64,000 nt of DNA from Rhodobacteraceae bacterium 63075 (GTDB lineage: Bacteria > Pseudomonadota > Alphaproteobacteria > Rhodobacterales > Rhodobacteraceae): assembly GCA_003417655.1 (NCBI GenBank), contig QVMW01000015.1, positions 1 to 64,000 on the forward strand, in the 5' to 3' direction. This document shows, in pieces, positions 1 through 9,612 of this stretch. The position numbers and the translations under genes were made by a program. The notes under the pieces were generated by a model. The model worked only from the letters and a program-made list of their open reading frames with translations, ran no database searches and had not been told where the DNA came from. Every line of letters begins with the position of its first letter. Position 1 is the first letter of the stretch.

Positions 1-73
1 AAGAAAGGTCCGCTCCGGGGCTGAGAGCCGCCCCCCCCCAAACCCCGCAACCCAAACCCGCTTGCCGCTCCGC
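1..73. other. window-edge intergenic segment downstream of the rhomboid-like gene
   Basis: No gene is visible. The first bases (AAGAAAGGTC) match the tail of the dispersed intergenic motif at 24494-24518, so the window may open inside another copy of it. A run of nine C follows at about 32-40. Nothing else is recognisable. Confidence 0.35.
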
Positions 74-751
74 CTACCCCCGCCGCATCATCTCGCGCAG
101 GCGCTTCACGCCGCCCGGGCGCAGCACGAAGGACAAAAGGAAGCCCGTGGCGAAGCCTGCCAGCTCGGCGCTCCATGTGCCGTCGTCGCCGAGCAGGAGG
201 CCGAGGATGATGCGGATGAGCAGGAGCATCCCGATGAGCTGGAAGGCCTTGATCTGTTGCTCGCCGACGGCGCGGTAGTTGACCCAGAGGATATAGGTGA
301 AGGCGCCGATCAGGCCATAAACGGCCGGGAAGGCGCCGATCAGCCAGCTCCGGCTCGTCGGCAGCGCGCCCCAGACCAGCCCGCCGATGGCCGAGCAGGC
401 GAAGAACAAAACGAGGATCGACAGGCCCGAGAACCTGTCGCCGACGAACTTGCCCATGGCCAGCAGGATCGCCCCGGAAAAGACCATGTGGACGAACCCG
501 CCGTGCAGGAACGGGTAGGTGAAGAAGCGCAAAAGGTGCTCGGGCGGCCAGCGGCCCGTTTCCAGCATCCAGGCGACAAGCTCGCTGGTCAGCCCGTAAT
601 CCTGGATCGCCTGCACGCGCCAGCCGATCCCCATCCGGCCTCCGACGACCCCCTCGCCGGCCAGTGTCAGCACCAGTTCGACGGCCACGATCAGGCCGAA
701 GAGCCCCGCGACTGCCGGCGAGATGTCATTGACTGCGCGTTCGGGTCTCAT
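74..751 (-). CDS. rhomboid-fold membrane protein lacking catalytic residues (pseudo-rhomboid)
   Basis: A 225-residue polytopic membrane protein with the rhomboid layout. The start is ATG at 751, preceded by GGAG; an in-frame ATG at 793 lies further out but has no such site. Residues 83-92 hold the H..F.H motif of the second membrane segment, but the position of the oxyanion Asn is Ser92 (HMVFS). The catalytic GxSG is GAFP at 139-142, and the last-helix His is Glu196 (AELAG). In the family, Ser and His form the dyad, so proteolysis is not expected. Inactive homologues (iRhoms, derlins) bind or chaperone membrane proteins; whether this one does so is inference. It is divergent from trpS with about 74 bp between the starts. 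Confidence 0.8.
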   Translation of the reverse strand: MRPERAVNDISPAVAGLFGLIVAVELVLTLAGEGVVGGRMGIGWRVQAIQDYGLTSELVAWMLETGRWPPEHLLRFFTYPFLHGGFVHMVFSGAILLAMGKFVGDRFSGLSILVLFFACSAIGGLVWGALPTSRSWLIGAFPAVYGLIGAFTYILWVNYRAVGEQQIKAFQLIGMLLLIRIILGLLLGDDGTWSAELAGFATGFLLSFVLRPGGVKRLREMMRRG

Positions 752-825
752 GTTGGCTCCGCTTGACCTTGTCAGGCCCCATGGGTAAGCCACCCGCAGC
801 CAGAATTCCAGACGGAGAAATTCCC

Positions 826-1866
826 ATGAACGATGCGGTCCAAACGCAATCGTCGAATGCCGCTTTCACAAAGCGCGTCTTCTCGGGCATCCAGCCTTCC
901 GGCGGGCTGACCCTCGGCAATTATCTCGGCGCGATCAAACGCTTCGTGCAGATGCAGGAAGAGGACTACGAGACGGTCTACTGCATGGTCGATCTGCACG
1001 CGATCACCGTCTGGCAGGACCCGGCCGCGCTGCGCCGCCAGACCCGCGAGCTGGCCGCGGGCTTCATCGCCTCGGGGATAGATCCGGCGAAGTCGATCCT
1101 GTTCAACCAGTCCCAGGTCGCCGAGCACGCGCAGCTCGGCTGGATCTTCAACTGCGTGGCGCGCATGGGCTGGATGCAGCGGATGACACAGTGGAAGGAC
1201 AAGGCCGGCAAGAACCAGCAGAACGCCTCGCTGGGCCTTTTTGCCTATCCCTCGCTGATGGCCGCCGACATCCTCGCCTATCACGCCACGCATGTGCCCG
1301 TGGGCGAGGACCAGAAGCAGCATCTCGAGCTGACGCGCGACATCGCCATCAAGTTCAACACCGATTACGGGGTCGATTTCTTCCCCGTCACTGAGCCGGT
1401 GATCGAGGGGGCGGCGACGCGGGTGATGAGCCTGCGCGACGGGGCAAAGAAGATGTCCAAGTCCGATCCGTCCGATGCCTCGCGCATCAACATGACCGAC
1501 GATGCCGACGCGATCGCCCAGAAGATCCGCAAGGCCAAGACCGATCCGGATGCGCTTCCTTCGGAAGCCGAGGGCCTTGACGGGCGCCCCGAGGCGCGCA
1601 ACCTCGTGAACATCTACGCCGCGCTGGCGGATGTGAGCGTCGATGCGGTCCTGAGCGATGTGGGGGGCAAGCCGTTCTCCGAGTTCAAGCCGATGCTTGC
1701 GGAGCTGGCGGTCGGCAAGCTCGGCCCGATCTCCGGCGAGATGGCGCGGCTGATGGAGAACCCCGGCGAGATCGACGAGCTCTTGCACAAGGGGGCCGAT
1801 CAGGCCCGCGCCATCGCCGCGCCGATCCTCGAGCAGACCTACGACATCGTCGGCATGGTGCGCTGA
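826..1866 (+). CDS. trpS: tryptophanyl-tRNA synthetase
   Basis: A class I aminoacyl-tRNA synthetase that charges tRNA(Trp) in the cytoplasm. The 346-residue product has the HIGH-like motif TLGN at residues 29-32 after SGIQPSGG, and the KMSKS loop KKMSKSD near residue 208. Both are typical of bacterial TrpRS, and the length fits the family. I chose ATG 826 because GGAGAAA lies just upstream and conserved sequence begins soon after; an open frame continues to 763. It is divergent from the rhomboid-like gene and is followed after 16 bases by a glutaminase remnant. Confidence 0.97.
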   Translation: MNDAVQTQSSNAAFTKRVFSGIQPSGGLTLGNYLGAIKRFVQMQEEDYETVYCMVDLHAITVWQDPAALRRQTRELAAGFIASGIDPAKSILFNQSQVAEHAQLGWIFNCVARMGWMQRMTQWKDKAGKNQQNASLGLFAYPSLMAADILAYHATHVPVGEDQKQHLELTRDIAIKFNTDYGVDFFPVTEPVIEGAATRVMSLRDGAKKMSKSDPSDASRINMTDDADAIAQKIRKAKTDPDALPSEAEGLDGRPEARNLVNIYAALADVSVDAVLSDVGGKPFSEFKPMLAELAVGKLGPISGEMARLMENPGEIDELLHKGADQARAIAAPILEQTYDIVGMVR

Positions 1867-1882
1867 GCCGCGCGCCGGGGGA

Positions 1883-2344
1883 GTGGTTTACACCCGGGCG
1901 CGCTTGCGTCTTGCTGGCTGCGGATCATCAAACCGGGCGCTGGCCTGTTACATGGAATCGCACGGCAATCTCGAAAGCCCGCCGGAGCTGACGCTCGGGA
2001 CCTATTTTCACCGATGCGCCATCGAGATGACCACATCGCAACTGGCCATGGCGGGCCGCGCGCTGGCGGGGCTGGAGGTTACTCCGAGGGTGATCTCGCG
2101 CCAGCACGCCAAGCGGGTCAACGCGCTGATGATGACCAGCGACGGCTCGGGCGATTTCGCCTTAAGCGTCGGCCTTCCGGGCAAGAGCGGGGTCGGCGGC
2201 GGGCTGCTGGTGAACGCGCCGCATGTCGCCTCCATCGCCATCTGGTCGCCGGGGCTCAACCACTACGGCAACTCAAAGGCAACTCAAAGGCTGGCGCGCG
2301 CGGCGGCGCTTCTGTCCGATGCCACGAGCTGGTCCGTGTTCTGA
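1883..2344 (+). pseudogene. 5'-truncated glutaminase remnant (C-terminal part only)
   Basis: The frame opens at a GTG at 1883, and glutaminase-like sequence starts near 1925. It matches the last 130 or so residues of the serine-dependent beta-lactamase-fold glutaminases (about 300-310 residues): RxxA..YMxSxGNLE, TYFHRCAIEM, RVNALM, VGLPGKSGVGGG, WSPGLN and the terminal SWSVF. The N-terminal half with the catalytic Ser-x-x-Lys is absent, since trpS ends right before it. A segment around SDGSGDF is shorter than usual, and an 11-bp tandem repeat (GCAACTCAAAG) lies near 2267-2289. It is probably a decaying fragment. It could be translated, but it cannot be an active glutaminase as it stands. Confidence 0.8.
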
Positions 2345-2537
2345 CGCGCAACGATGTGCCGGTGACACAACTTTGCGTTTAGCAGCCGCCTTTTCGTTTG
2401 GGCGCTTGTGCAAGCGGATTCTTGCCACTACCGTTGAGCCGAGATTTCAACGAGTGTCGGCGCAGCGCGCAAGAAAGCGCGGTTGTCTTTTTTCAACTGG
2501 TCAAACCAATCATATTTCCCGGGGGCAGGGCGCCATC

Positions 2538-5500
2538 ATGGCTTGGATTCTTCGTTCGCTTATTTCCGTATTTCTGCTGGCGGTCATCGCGGCGCTGCCA
2601 AGGGCAGCCGAGGCGCAGGTGGCCGCACCGAGCTTTTCGAAGGCCTTTTCGCCCGACACGATCGGGCCGGGTGGCACGTCGACCCTCACCTTCACGATCG
2701 ACAACCTGTCTGGCGCGCCGGTCACGGATTTGGCTTTCACGGACAACCTTCCAGCCGCCGTGACCATGGCCACCCCGGCCGCTGCAATCAACACTTGTAC
2801 CGGCGGCACGCTGAGCGCGCCGGACGGGGGCGGGACGATCACCTATAGCGGCGGATCGCTGGGTGCAGGCGCCAGCTGCACGGTCTCCGTCAATGTCACA
2901 TCCTCGACCCCCGGCATGCATACCAACACCTCCGGCGATCTGACCTCCAGCGCCGGCAACTCGGGAACAGCGACGGATGACCTGACCGTGTCGGCTTCGG
3001 TGCCGGGCTTTACCAAGGCCTTCTCGCCATCTTCCCCGCCATCTTCCATTCCGCTCTTCGGAACCGCGACCCTGACCTATACGATCGACGCCTCCGCAGT
3101 CGGCTCAAGTGTGTTCAGCATGAGCTTCACGGAGACCCTGCCCACGGGGCTGGTCATCGCAGCGCCTTCCAACAGCGGCACGACCTGCGTGGGGACCCTG
3201 ACGGCAGAGGCCGGAAGCTCTTCGATCAGTTTCTTCAGCGGGTTTGTTGGGCCGGGAGATGTCTGCACCTTGTCGGTGGATGTGACCTCGGACGCGGCGG
3301 GCACCTATGTGGCGCAGTCGAGCAATCTTACCTCGTCCGCGGGCAGTAGCGGGTCTTCCGTCGACGCGTTGACCGTGACCGGCCCGGCACCCGGCACGTT
3401 GCAACTGACCAAGCAGTTCCTCGACGATCCGGCCGCACCCGGCGGCAGCGCCACGCTGGAATTCCGCCTCAACAACGCGATCCGGGGCGAGACGATCACG
3501 GATATCGCCTTCACCGACGATCTGGGTGCCATGCTGTCAGGGGCCGCATTCGGATCGACCCTCTTCGACAATTGCGGCGGCACGGCTGGCGGCAGCGGGA
3601 CGTTCTCCTATAGCGGCGGCGCGCTGGGCGACGGCGCGAATTGCATGGTGCGCATCGCCGTGAACATCCCCGGCGGCGCAAGCTCGGGCAGCTATCCCAA
3701 CACCACCTCGAACGTGACCGGCACAAGCGGCAGCGGGCCGGTGACGGGCGATCCTGCCTCTGACACGCTGGTCGTGTCGGGGGTTGCGCAGCTGACCAAG
3801 ACATTCACAACCCCGTCGATCACCGCCGGGCAGGGCGCGACGATGGAATTCACCATCGAGAACCCCTCAACCACCGACGCGATGACCGATATCACCTTCA
3901 CCGACAATCTCACCGCCTTCCTGTCGGGGGTCACGGTAACCGGCGGCACGGGAGCGGGAGTCTGCGGGGCGGGATCGAACCTTTTCGTGTTTTCAAGCGG
4001 TGGTGACACGATCTTGGAACTGGCGGGCGGCAACCTGGCCGCCGGGGCGGACTGTACCTTCAGCGTAACACTCGGCACGCCCGCCGAAACACCCGGCGAC
4101 ACCTATCTCAACACCACGAGCCAGATCACCGCAACGGTCGCCAGCGAGACGGTTATCGGACCCGCGGACAGCGCCAGCCTGACGGTGAATGGCGGTGTGG
4201 ACCTCGGGCTGAGAAAGAGCTTCACGCCCGGCACCGTCAGCGTGGATGGAGCAACGGACGGCGCGGCGGTGCTGGATATCACCATCGACAATTCCGAGGG
4301 CACGGCGGCTGTGACGGATATTGCCTTCAGTGACGATCTGGATGCCATGCTGAGCGGGGCGCAGGTTGTCGCGGCCACGTCCGACACATGCGAAGGCACT
4401 GTGACCAGCAGCTACCCGGCCTCGACCTTCACCTACGAGGGCGGCAGCGTGGCCGGTGGCAGCATCTGCACGATCAGCCTCGACATATCGGTCCCGGCGG
4501 CTGCGGCGACGGGCAGCTACACCAACACGATCTCGGACCTCGCGGGCATGGTCGGGGCCACGACCGTGCCGGCCAACACGGCGAGTGCGACCTTGAATGT
4601 TCTGGGCGCCGATGACCGGCCTGTCGTGCTGACCAAGCAGTATCTTGGCGGGCCGTTCCTGCCGGGGCAGACCGCGACGCTGGAATTCACCATCACCAAT
4701 CCCAACGCCACGAACGCGGCGAGCGGTATCTTCTTCACCTACAGCCTGAATGCGGGGCTGAGCGGGCTGGCTTCGGTCAGTGGCACGCTCACCGATATCT
4801 GCGGAACCGGCAGTTCGATCACGGGCACGACACTCCTGATCTTCACCGGCGGCTCCCTCGCGTCTGCGGGGGACAGCTGCACGTTCTCCGTCGACGTGGC
4901 GATTCCGGCCGGGGCTCCCTCGGGCGACTACATCAACTCCACCAGCAACATCAGCGCGACGGTGAATGGCAGCGCGACGACCGGCGATCCCGCGTCCGAC
5001 GTGTTGCAGATCGATTCCGCGCTCCTGGAGCTTGAAAAGCAGTTCGCCACCAGCCCGGTTGCGCCGGGAGACAATGTGCTGGTGGAATTCACCCTGACCA
5101 ACCCCACCGGCCAGACCGTGAGCGACCTGACCTTCACCGATGACTTCGACGCGATGCTGCCGGGAGCGACACTGGCCGGCAGCGGGCCGCATACCTGCAA
5201 CGGCGCGTTTTCCGCGATGTCTGCCGGCGCATTCTCCTATCAGAACGCCTCGTTGCTGGCAGGGGAGTCCTGCGTGGTGCGGGCGACCGCCGCCATCCCG
5301 GCAGGCGCGGCGACGGGGGAGTATACGAATACCACCAGCCAATTGACGGGCGATGCGGGGGGCGTGGCCCTGACCGGCCCGGCGGCCAGCGACACGCTGC
5401 GCGTGCAGGCGAGCACGCCGCCCGAGTTCAGCAAGGTCTTTGCTCCCGACAGCGGCGGGCCGGGGACATCGACGACGGTGACCTACACGATCAACAACAG

Positions 5501-8294
5501 CGGCTCGGGCAGTTTATCGAACCTGCGCTTTGCCGATGTGTTCGACGGGGCGATCCCCGGCGCCGTGGTCACATCCGCCGCCGCCGGATCCTGCGACGGC
5601 GTGCCGGTGATCTCCGGGGCGGGGACGGGCTCTGTCGCGGTCTCGGGGCTTGCTCTCGGGCCGTCGCAGACATGCGAGATCATTGCGGATGTCTCGATCC
5701 CGGCCAGCGCGGCATCGGGCAGTTTCGAGATCACGACGACGCCGCTTCAGGACGCGACGACCGACCTCGGCGTTGCCGCCGCCGATACCTTCACGGTGAT
5801 CGCCGACGGCCCCGTCTTCACGAAGGACTTCACCCCTGACACGATCGATCAGGGCGCGGTCACGACGCTGAGTTTCTTCATCGACAACGTGGCCAACAGC
5901 GTCCCGGCCAATGACATGGGTTTCACAGACCCGTTTCCGGCGGGCATGGAAGTGGCCAGCCCCGCCAATGCAAGCAACGGCTGCGGTGGCACCTTCACGG
6001 CGAACCCCGGTGATGGCAGCGTCGCGCTGTCGGGCGGCAGCATCGTGGCGGGCGAGGGATGTTCGATCGAGGTGGATGTGAGGGCCACCTCGATGGATGC
6101 GTCGCTGACCAACACGACCTCGGTCCTGACATCGACGCTGCTCGACACTGCCCCGGCCAGTGCCACGCTCACGATCACGCCGGCGGCGGTGCCGGGCTTC
6201 TCGAAGGTTTTCGCGCCCGATGTGATCGACCAGGGCGAAAGCTCGACGCTCACCTACACCATCGACAATTCGGCCAATTCCATCGAAGCGGCGGACCTGG
6301 CCTTCACCGATGACTTCCCCGCCGGGCTGGTGGTCGCGTCGCCCGCCTCGGTGTCGAATACCTGCGGCGGCACGGTGACGGCCGCCTCGGGTTCGGCCAC
6401 GCTGGAGCTGGCCGGTGGCACGCTCGGAGCCGGTGCCGACTGCACGATCAGTGTCGATCTCCAGGGGCTCGATGCCGGTGTCTATGACAGCGACAGCTCC
6501 ACGCTGGCCTCCACGCTGGGCACCTCGCCCGCAGCGAGCGACAGTCTGACGGTCAATGCCCTGCCGCTGGGCCTCGTGGCAAGCTTCGCCCCGGCCGTGA
6601 TCGAGCAGTTCGAAACCAGTACGCTGACCTATGAATTCGGCAATTCGGCCAGCATCGCGGCGAGCGCAATCAGCTTGTCGGACACATTGCCCGCCGACGT
6701 GACGATCACGGACCCGGCCGTGACCACCAATACCTGCGGCGGCACGCTTTCCGCGCCCGACGGCGGCAGCGAGATATCCCTGAGCGGGGCCGGCCTGGCC
6801 GCGGGCCAAAGCTGTAGCGTTTCCGTGACGGTCATTTCCGGCGTGGTGGACAGCTACGTCAACGACATCGAATCCGCCAGTTCCTCGCTGGGGGCATCGT
6901 CGGCAGCCAGCGCGACGCTGGAGGTCGAACCGGCCACCATGGGCGAGCTGATCATCGTTCAGAACACCGACACGGACGGCACTTTCGATTTCACCTCGAC
7001 CGAGCCTGCGCTGAACTTCTCGATCGCGACCTCGGGCGGCACCGGCAGCGCGGGGCCGATCTCGCTGACGGCGGGCACCTACGTGGTGACCCAGACGGTC
7101 CCGGCGGGCGCGGGCATCTCGGCCATCAGCTGCACTGACAGTGACAGCACGGGCGATGTGGACACGGGGCAGCTCACGGTCAATCTCGCCGTGCTCGAAA
7201 CGGTGACCTGCACCTTCACCTCCATTGGCTCGGAGCAGAAAACCGTCGATACGATCAACCGGTTCCTGACCAAGCGGGCCGACCTGATCCTGTCGAGCGA
7301 GCCCTCCAATGCCCGCAGGCTCGACCGGCTCAAGCGCGGCGTGGGCAGCTCGAAACCGGTCAGGTTCACCACCGGTGATCTCAAGTCCTTCCTGCCCTTC
7401 GATGCGCAAATCTCGACCTCCTCGAAGAGCCTGTCCTTTTCGACGAGCCTTCTCCAGGCGCGCGAGGCGGCGGCCTCCTTCGCTCTGGCGCATGACGGTG
7501 ATCCCGGCGGTGTCCGCCACGTCGAGAACACCCGTTGGGACGCCTGGTTCGAGGCGCAATACAAGGAGTTCGATACAGGCCCGAACCGGGGCCATTTCGC
7601 CATTGCCTATCTCGGGGCGGATTATCTGGTGAGTGACGATCTGCTGATCGGGGCGCTTGTGCAGTTCGATAACATGGAGGACCGCTCCAGCGCGGAGAAT
7701 TCCACGGCCGACGGCACGGGCTGGATGTTCGGCCCCTACATGACCGCGCGGATCGCGCCCAACCTCTATTTCGACGGGCGGCTCGCGGCGGGCACGTCGC
7801 GCAACTCGGTCAGCCCCTACAACACCTATACCGACGATTTCAGCACCAGCCGCTGGATGGCGACGGCGGAGCTCATCGGCGAGTTCCAGCGCGGCAACTG
7901 GACGATCCAGCCGACCACCAGCCTGTCCTATTTCGAGGAGAGGCAGGACGGCTACGTGGACAGTGTCGGGGTGACCATCCCGAGCCAGACCGTCTCGCTG
8001 GGCCAGTTCAAGTTCGGTCCGACCTTCCGGGGCCAGTTCCGGACTGGCCGGGGCACCAGCTATTCGCCCTATTTCAGCCTCGATGCGATCTACAATTTCG
8101 GCGATACCGACGGTGTCACCCTGAGCGATCCGGACTCCGCCTCGACCGATGGCTGGCGCGGCAGGTTCCGGGCCGGGGTCGATTTCCGGATGAAGAACGG
8201 CGCGAGCCTCTCGCTGGGCGGGACCTATGACGGGATCGGACAAGACGATCTCGACATCTGGGGGCTGAGCTTCGAGCTGAACATCCCGATGTAG
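2538..8294 (+). CDS. large autotransporter with about 11 Ig-like (DUF11-type) repeats
   Basis: A 1918-residue surface protein. A Sec signal peptide occupies residues 1-26, with a cleavage site after AEA. It is followed by about 11 repeats of 105-130 residues, a prealbumin/SpaA-like domain (about 1468-1565), a polar linker rich in Arg and Ser (about 1570-1655), and a beta-barrel of about 255 residues (from WDAWFEAQYKEF, about 1663, to the end). Such barrels insert in the outer membrane and display the passenger. Most repeats carry two cysteines (NxCxGT and GxxCTxSV), which suggests one disulfide per domain. The barrel ends in IPM, not the usual aromatic residue. An in-frame opening to 2223 exists, but ATG 2538 precedes the signal peptide. 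Adhesion is the likely role, by inference; the ligand is unknown. Confidence 0.85.
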   Translation: MAWILRSLISVFLLAVIAALPRAAEAQVAAPSFSKAFSPDTIGPGGTSTLTFTIDNLSGAPVTDLAFTDNLPAAVTMATPAAAINTCTGGTLSAPDGGGTITYSGGSLGAGASCTVSVNVTSSTPGMHTNTSGDLTSSAGNSGTATDDLTVSASVPGFTKAFSPSSPPSSIPLFGTATLTYTIDASAVGSSVFSMSFTETLPTGLVIAAPSNSGTTCVGTLTAEAGSSSISFFSGFVGPGDVCTLSVDVTSDAAGTYVAQSSNLTSSAGSSGSSVDALTVTGPAPGTLQLTKQFLDDPAAPGGSATLEFRLNNAIRGETITDIAFTDDLGAMLSGAAFGSTLFDNCGGTAGGSGTFSYSGGALGDGANCMVRIAVNIPGGASSGSYPNTTSNVTGTSGSGPVTGDPASDTLVVSGVAQLTKTFTTPSITAGQGATMEFTIENPSTTDAMTDITFTDNLTAFLSGVTVTGGTGAGVCGAGSNLFVFSSGGDTILELAGGNLAAGADCTFSVTLGTPAETPGDTYLNTTSQITATVASETVIGPADSASLTVNGGVDLGLRKSFTPGTVSVDGATDGAAVLDITIDNSEGTAAVTDIAFSDDLDAMLSGAQVVAATSDTCEGTVTSSYPASTFTYEGGSVAGGSICTISLDISVPAAAATGSYTNTISDLAGMVGATTVPANTASATLNVLGADDRPVVLTKQYLGGPFLPGQTATLEFTITNPNATNAASGIFFTYSLNAGLSGLASVSGTLTDICGTGSSITGTTLLIFTGGSLASAGDSCTFSVDVAIPAGAPSGDYINSTSNISATVNGSATTGDPASDVLQIDSALLELEKQFATSPVAPGDNVLVEFTLTNPTGQTVSDLTFTDDFDAMLPGATLAGSGPHTCNGAFSAMSAGAFSYQNASLLAGESCVVRATAAIPAGAATGEYTNTTSQLTGDAGGVALTGPAASDTLRVQASTPPEFSKVFAPDSGGPGTSTTVTYTINNSGSGSLSNLRFADVFDGAIPGAVVTSAAAGSCDGVPVISGAGTGSVAVSGLALGPSQTCEIIADVSIPASAASGSFEITTTPLQDATTDLGVAAADTFTVIADGPVFTKDFTPDTIDQGAVTTLSFFIDNVANSVPANDMGFTDPFPAGMEVASPANASNGCGGTFTANPGDGSVALSGGSIVAGEGCSIEVDVRATSMDASLTNTTSVLTSTLLDTAPASATLTITPAAVPGFSKVFAPDVIDQGESSTLTYTIDNSANSIEAADLAFTDDFPAGLVVASPASVSNTCGGTVTAASGSATLELAGGTLGAGADCTISVDLQGLDAGVYDSDSSTLASTLGTSPAASDSLTVNALPLGLVASFAPAVIEQFETSTLTYEFGNSASIAASAISLSDTLPADVTITDPAVTTNTCGGTLSAPDGGSEISLSGAGLAAGQSCSVSVTVISGVVDSYVNDIESASSSLGASSAASATLEVEPATMGELIIVQNTDTDGTFDFTSTEPALNFSIATSGGTGSAGPISLTAGTYVVTQTVPAGAGISAISCTDSDSTGDVDTGQLTVNLAVLETVTCTFTSIGSEQKTVDTINRFLTKRADLILSSEPSNARRLDRLKRGVGSSKPVRFTTGDLKSFLPFDAQISTSSKSLSFSTSLLQAREAAASFALAHDGDPGGVRHVENTRWDAWFEAQYKEFDTGPNRGHFAIAYLGADYLVSDDLLIGALVQFDNMEDRSSAENSTADGTGWMFGPYMTARIAPNLYFDGRLAAGTSRNSVSPYNTYTDDFSTSRWMATAELIGEFQRGNWTIQPTTSLSYFEERQDGYVDSVGVTIPSQTVSLGQFKFGPTFRGQFRTGRGTSYSPYFSLDAIYNFGDTDGVTLSDPDSASTDGWRGRFRAGVDFRMKNGASLSLGGTYDGIGQDDLDIWGLSFELNIPM
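2619..6936 (+). repeat. about 11 tandem Ig-like protein repeats inside the autotransporter
   Basis: Each unit opens with a variant of FSKxFxPDxIxxGxxSTLT and continues through TIDN, DLAFTDxLP, a Cys-Gly pair, SGGxLxAGxxC and TxSVDV. Units are roughly 320-390 bp. The repeats have diverged at the DNA level: I saw no long identical blocks. This suggests an old expansion, not recent slippage. Repeats 9 and 10 (near 5810-6550) are the most alike, sharing variants of FAPDxIDQG and DNSAN. Confidence 0.85.
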
Positions 8295-8445
8295 ACGCAA
8301 GCGGGATGCGGGCGCTGCCTGCCAGTGCCCGCCAATTCCCGCCGGCGGGAGAATCGCGCGCTTCCCAAAGGCGAATCACCGTGTTAGACTGCTGAAACAG
8401 ACCCCGAAAACGGGGCGATCGAGGCAGTTTGAGCGGTAGTGTCAG

Positions 8446-9612
8446 ATGACAGAGATGGTGTATGGCACGGTCCCCGTGCAATCGGGCGAGCCCGTGCTTT
8501 CAAGGTGGTGGCGCACGCTCGACAAGTGGACGCTCTCGTGCATCCTGATCCTCTTCGGGATCGGAATTTTGCTCGGGCTCGCGGCCAGCCCGCCGCTGGC
8601 CGAGCGCAACGGGCTCGGGGCCTTCCATTACGTGCAAAGGCAGGCTGTCTTCGGCGGCGCGGCGCTCGCGGCGATGCTTCTTACCTCGATGATGACGCCG
8701 CAGCTCGTGCGCAGGCTGGCCGTTCTGGGCTTTCTCGTCTCCTTCGTGGCGCTTTGCGGGCTGCCCTTTTTCGGGACCGATTTCGGCAAGGGAGCCACGC
8801 GCTGGTATTCGCTCGGCTTCGCCTCGCTCCAGCCCAGCGAGTTTCTCAAGCCCGGCTTCATGGTCGTGGCCGCCTGGCTGATGGCGGCGAGTTTCCAGAT
8901 CGGCGGGCCGCCCGGAAAGGGGCTGTCCTTCGGGCTCATGGCGGTGATCTGCATCCTGCTGGCGATGCAGCCGGATTTCGGGCAGGCGGCGCTGGTGCTC
9001 TTCGGCTGGGGCGTGATGTATTTCGTCGCCGGCGCGCCGATGTATCTGCTGACGGGGCTTGCGGGCGCCGTCGTGGCCGCGGGCACGCTGGCCTATAATT
9101 CCTCGGAGCATTTCGCCCGGCGCATTGACGGGTTTCTCAACCCCGAGATCGACCCGCGCACGCAGCTCGGCTTTGCCACCAACGCGATCCGCGAGGGCGG
9201 CTTCTTCGGCGTCGGTGTCGGGGAAGGGCAGGTGAAGTGGAGCCTGCCGGATGCGCATACCGATTTCATCATCGCCGTGGCGGCGGAGGAATACGGGCTG
9301 GTGCTCGTGCTCTTCATCATCGCGCTTTACGCCGGGATCGTCCTGCGCTCGCTCCTGCGGCTGATGCGCGAGCGCGACCCGTTCATCCGCCTCGCGGGCA
9401 CGGGGCTGGCCGCCGGCTTCGGCGTGCAGGCGATGATCAATCTCGGCGTGGCCGTGCGGCTGCTGCCCGCCAAGGGCATGACCCTGCCCTTTGTCAGCTA
9501 CGGCGGCTCTTCGCTCATCGCGGGGGGGATCGCCGTCGGGATGCTCCTTGCATTCACCCGCACGAGGCCGCAAGGGGAGATCGATGATATCTTCAGGGGT
9601 CAGAAGAGATGA
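8446..9612 (+). CDS. ftsW: FtsW, SEDS-family septal peptidoglycan glycosyltransferase
   Basis: A polytopic inner-membrane SEDS protein of 388 residues that polymerises lipid II at the division septum together with a class B PBP. The middle carries the typical [15 protein letters not shown] and LQPSEFLKP stretches, then [10 protein letters not shown]. The C-terminal part has [18 protein letters not shown], the FtsW/RodA signature. The frame starts with ATG soon after the autotransporter's end (151-bp gap) and overlaps murG by four bases (ATGA), which implies translational coupling. It is the first gene of the mur-fts run in this window. Confidence 0.96.
   Translation: MTEMVYGTVPVQSGEPVLSRWWRTLDKWTLSCILILFGIGILLGLAASPPLAERNGLGAFHYVQRQAVFGGAALAAMLLTSMMTPQLVRRLAVLGFLVSFVALCGLPFFGTDFGKGATRWYSLGFASLQPSEFLKPGFMVVAAWLMAASFQIGGPPGKGLSFGLMAVICILLAMQPDFGQAALVLFGWGVMYFVAGAPMYLLTGLAGAVVAAGTLAYNSSEHFARRIDGFLNPEIDPRTQLGFATNAIREGGFFGVGVGEGQVKWSLPDAHTDFIIAVAAEEYGLVLVLFIIALYAGIVLRSLLRLMRERDPFIRLAGTGLAAGFGVQAMINLGVAVRLLPAKGMTLPFVSYGGSSLIAGGIAVGMLLAFTRTRPQGEIDDIFRGQKR

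Noticed and set aside
2223-2537. Upstream in-frame extension of the autotransporter
   Set aside because: A classical signal peptide begins at ATG 2538. The extension overlaps the glutaminase remnant in another frame and looks non-coding.
2619-6936. Regular repeats suggestive of a CRISPR or satellite array
   Set aside because: The periodicity is at the protein level (Ig-like domains); no short identical DNA repeats with unique spacers are present.
5514-8300. 928-residue open frame antisense to the autotransporter
   Set aside because: It is a by-product of high GC at third positions on the opposite strand. It has no family motif, is very Arg/Gly-rich and lies wholly over a strongly supported gene.
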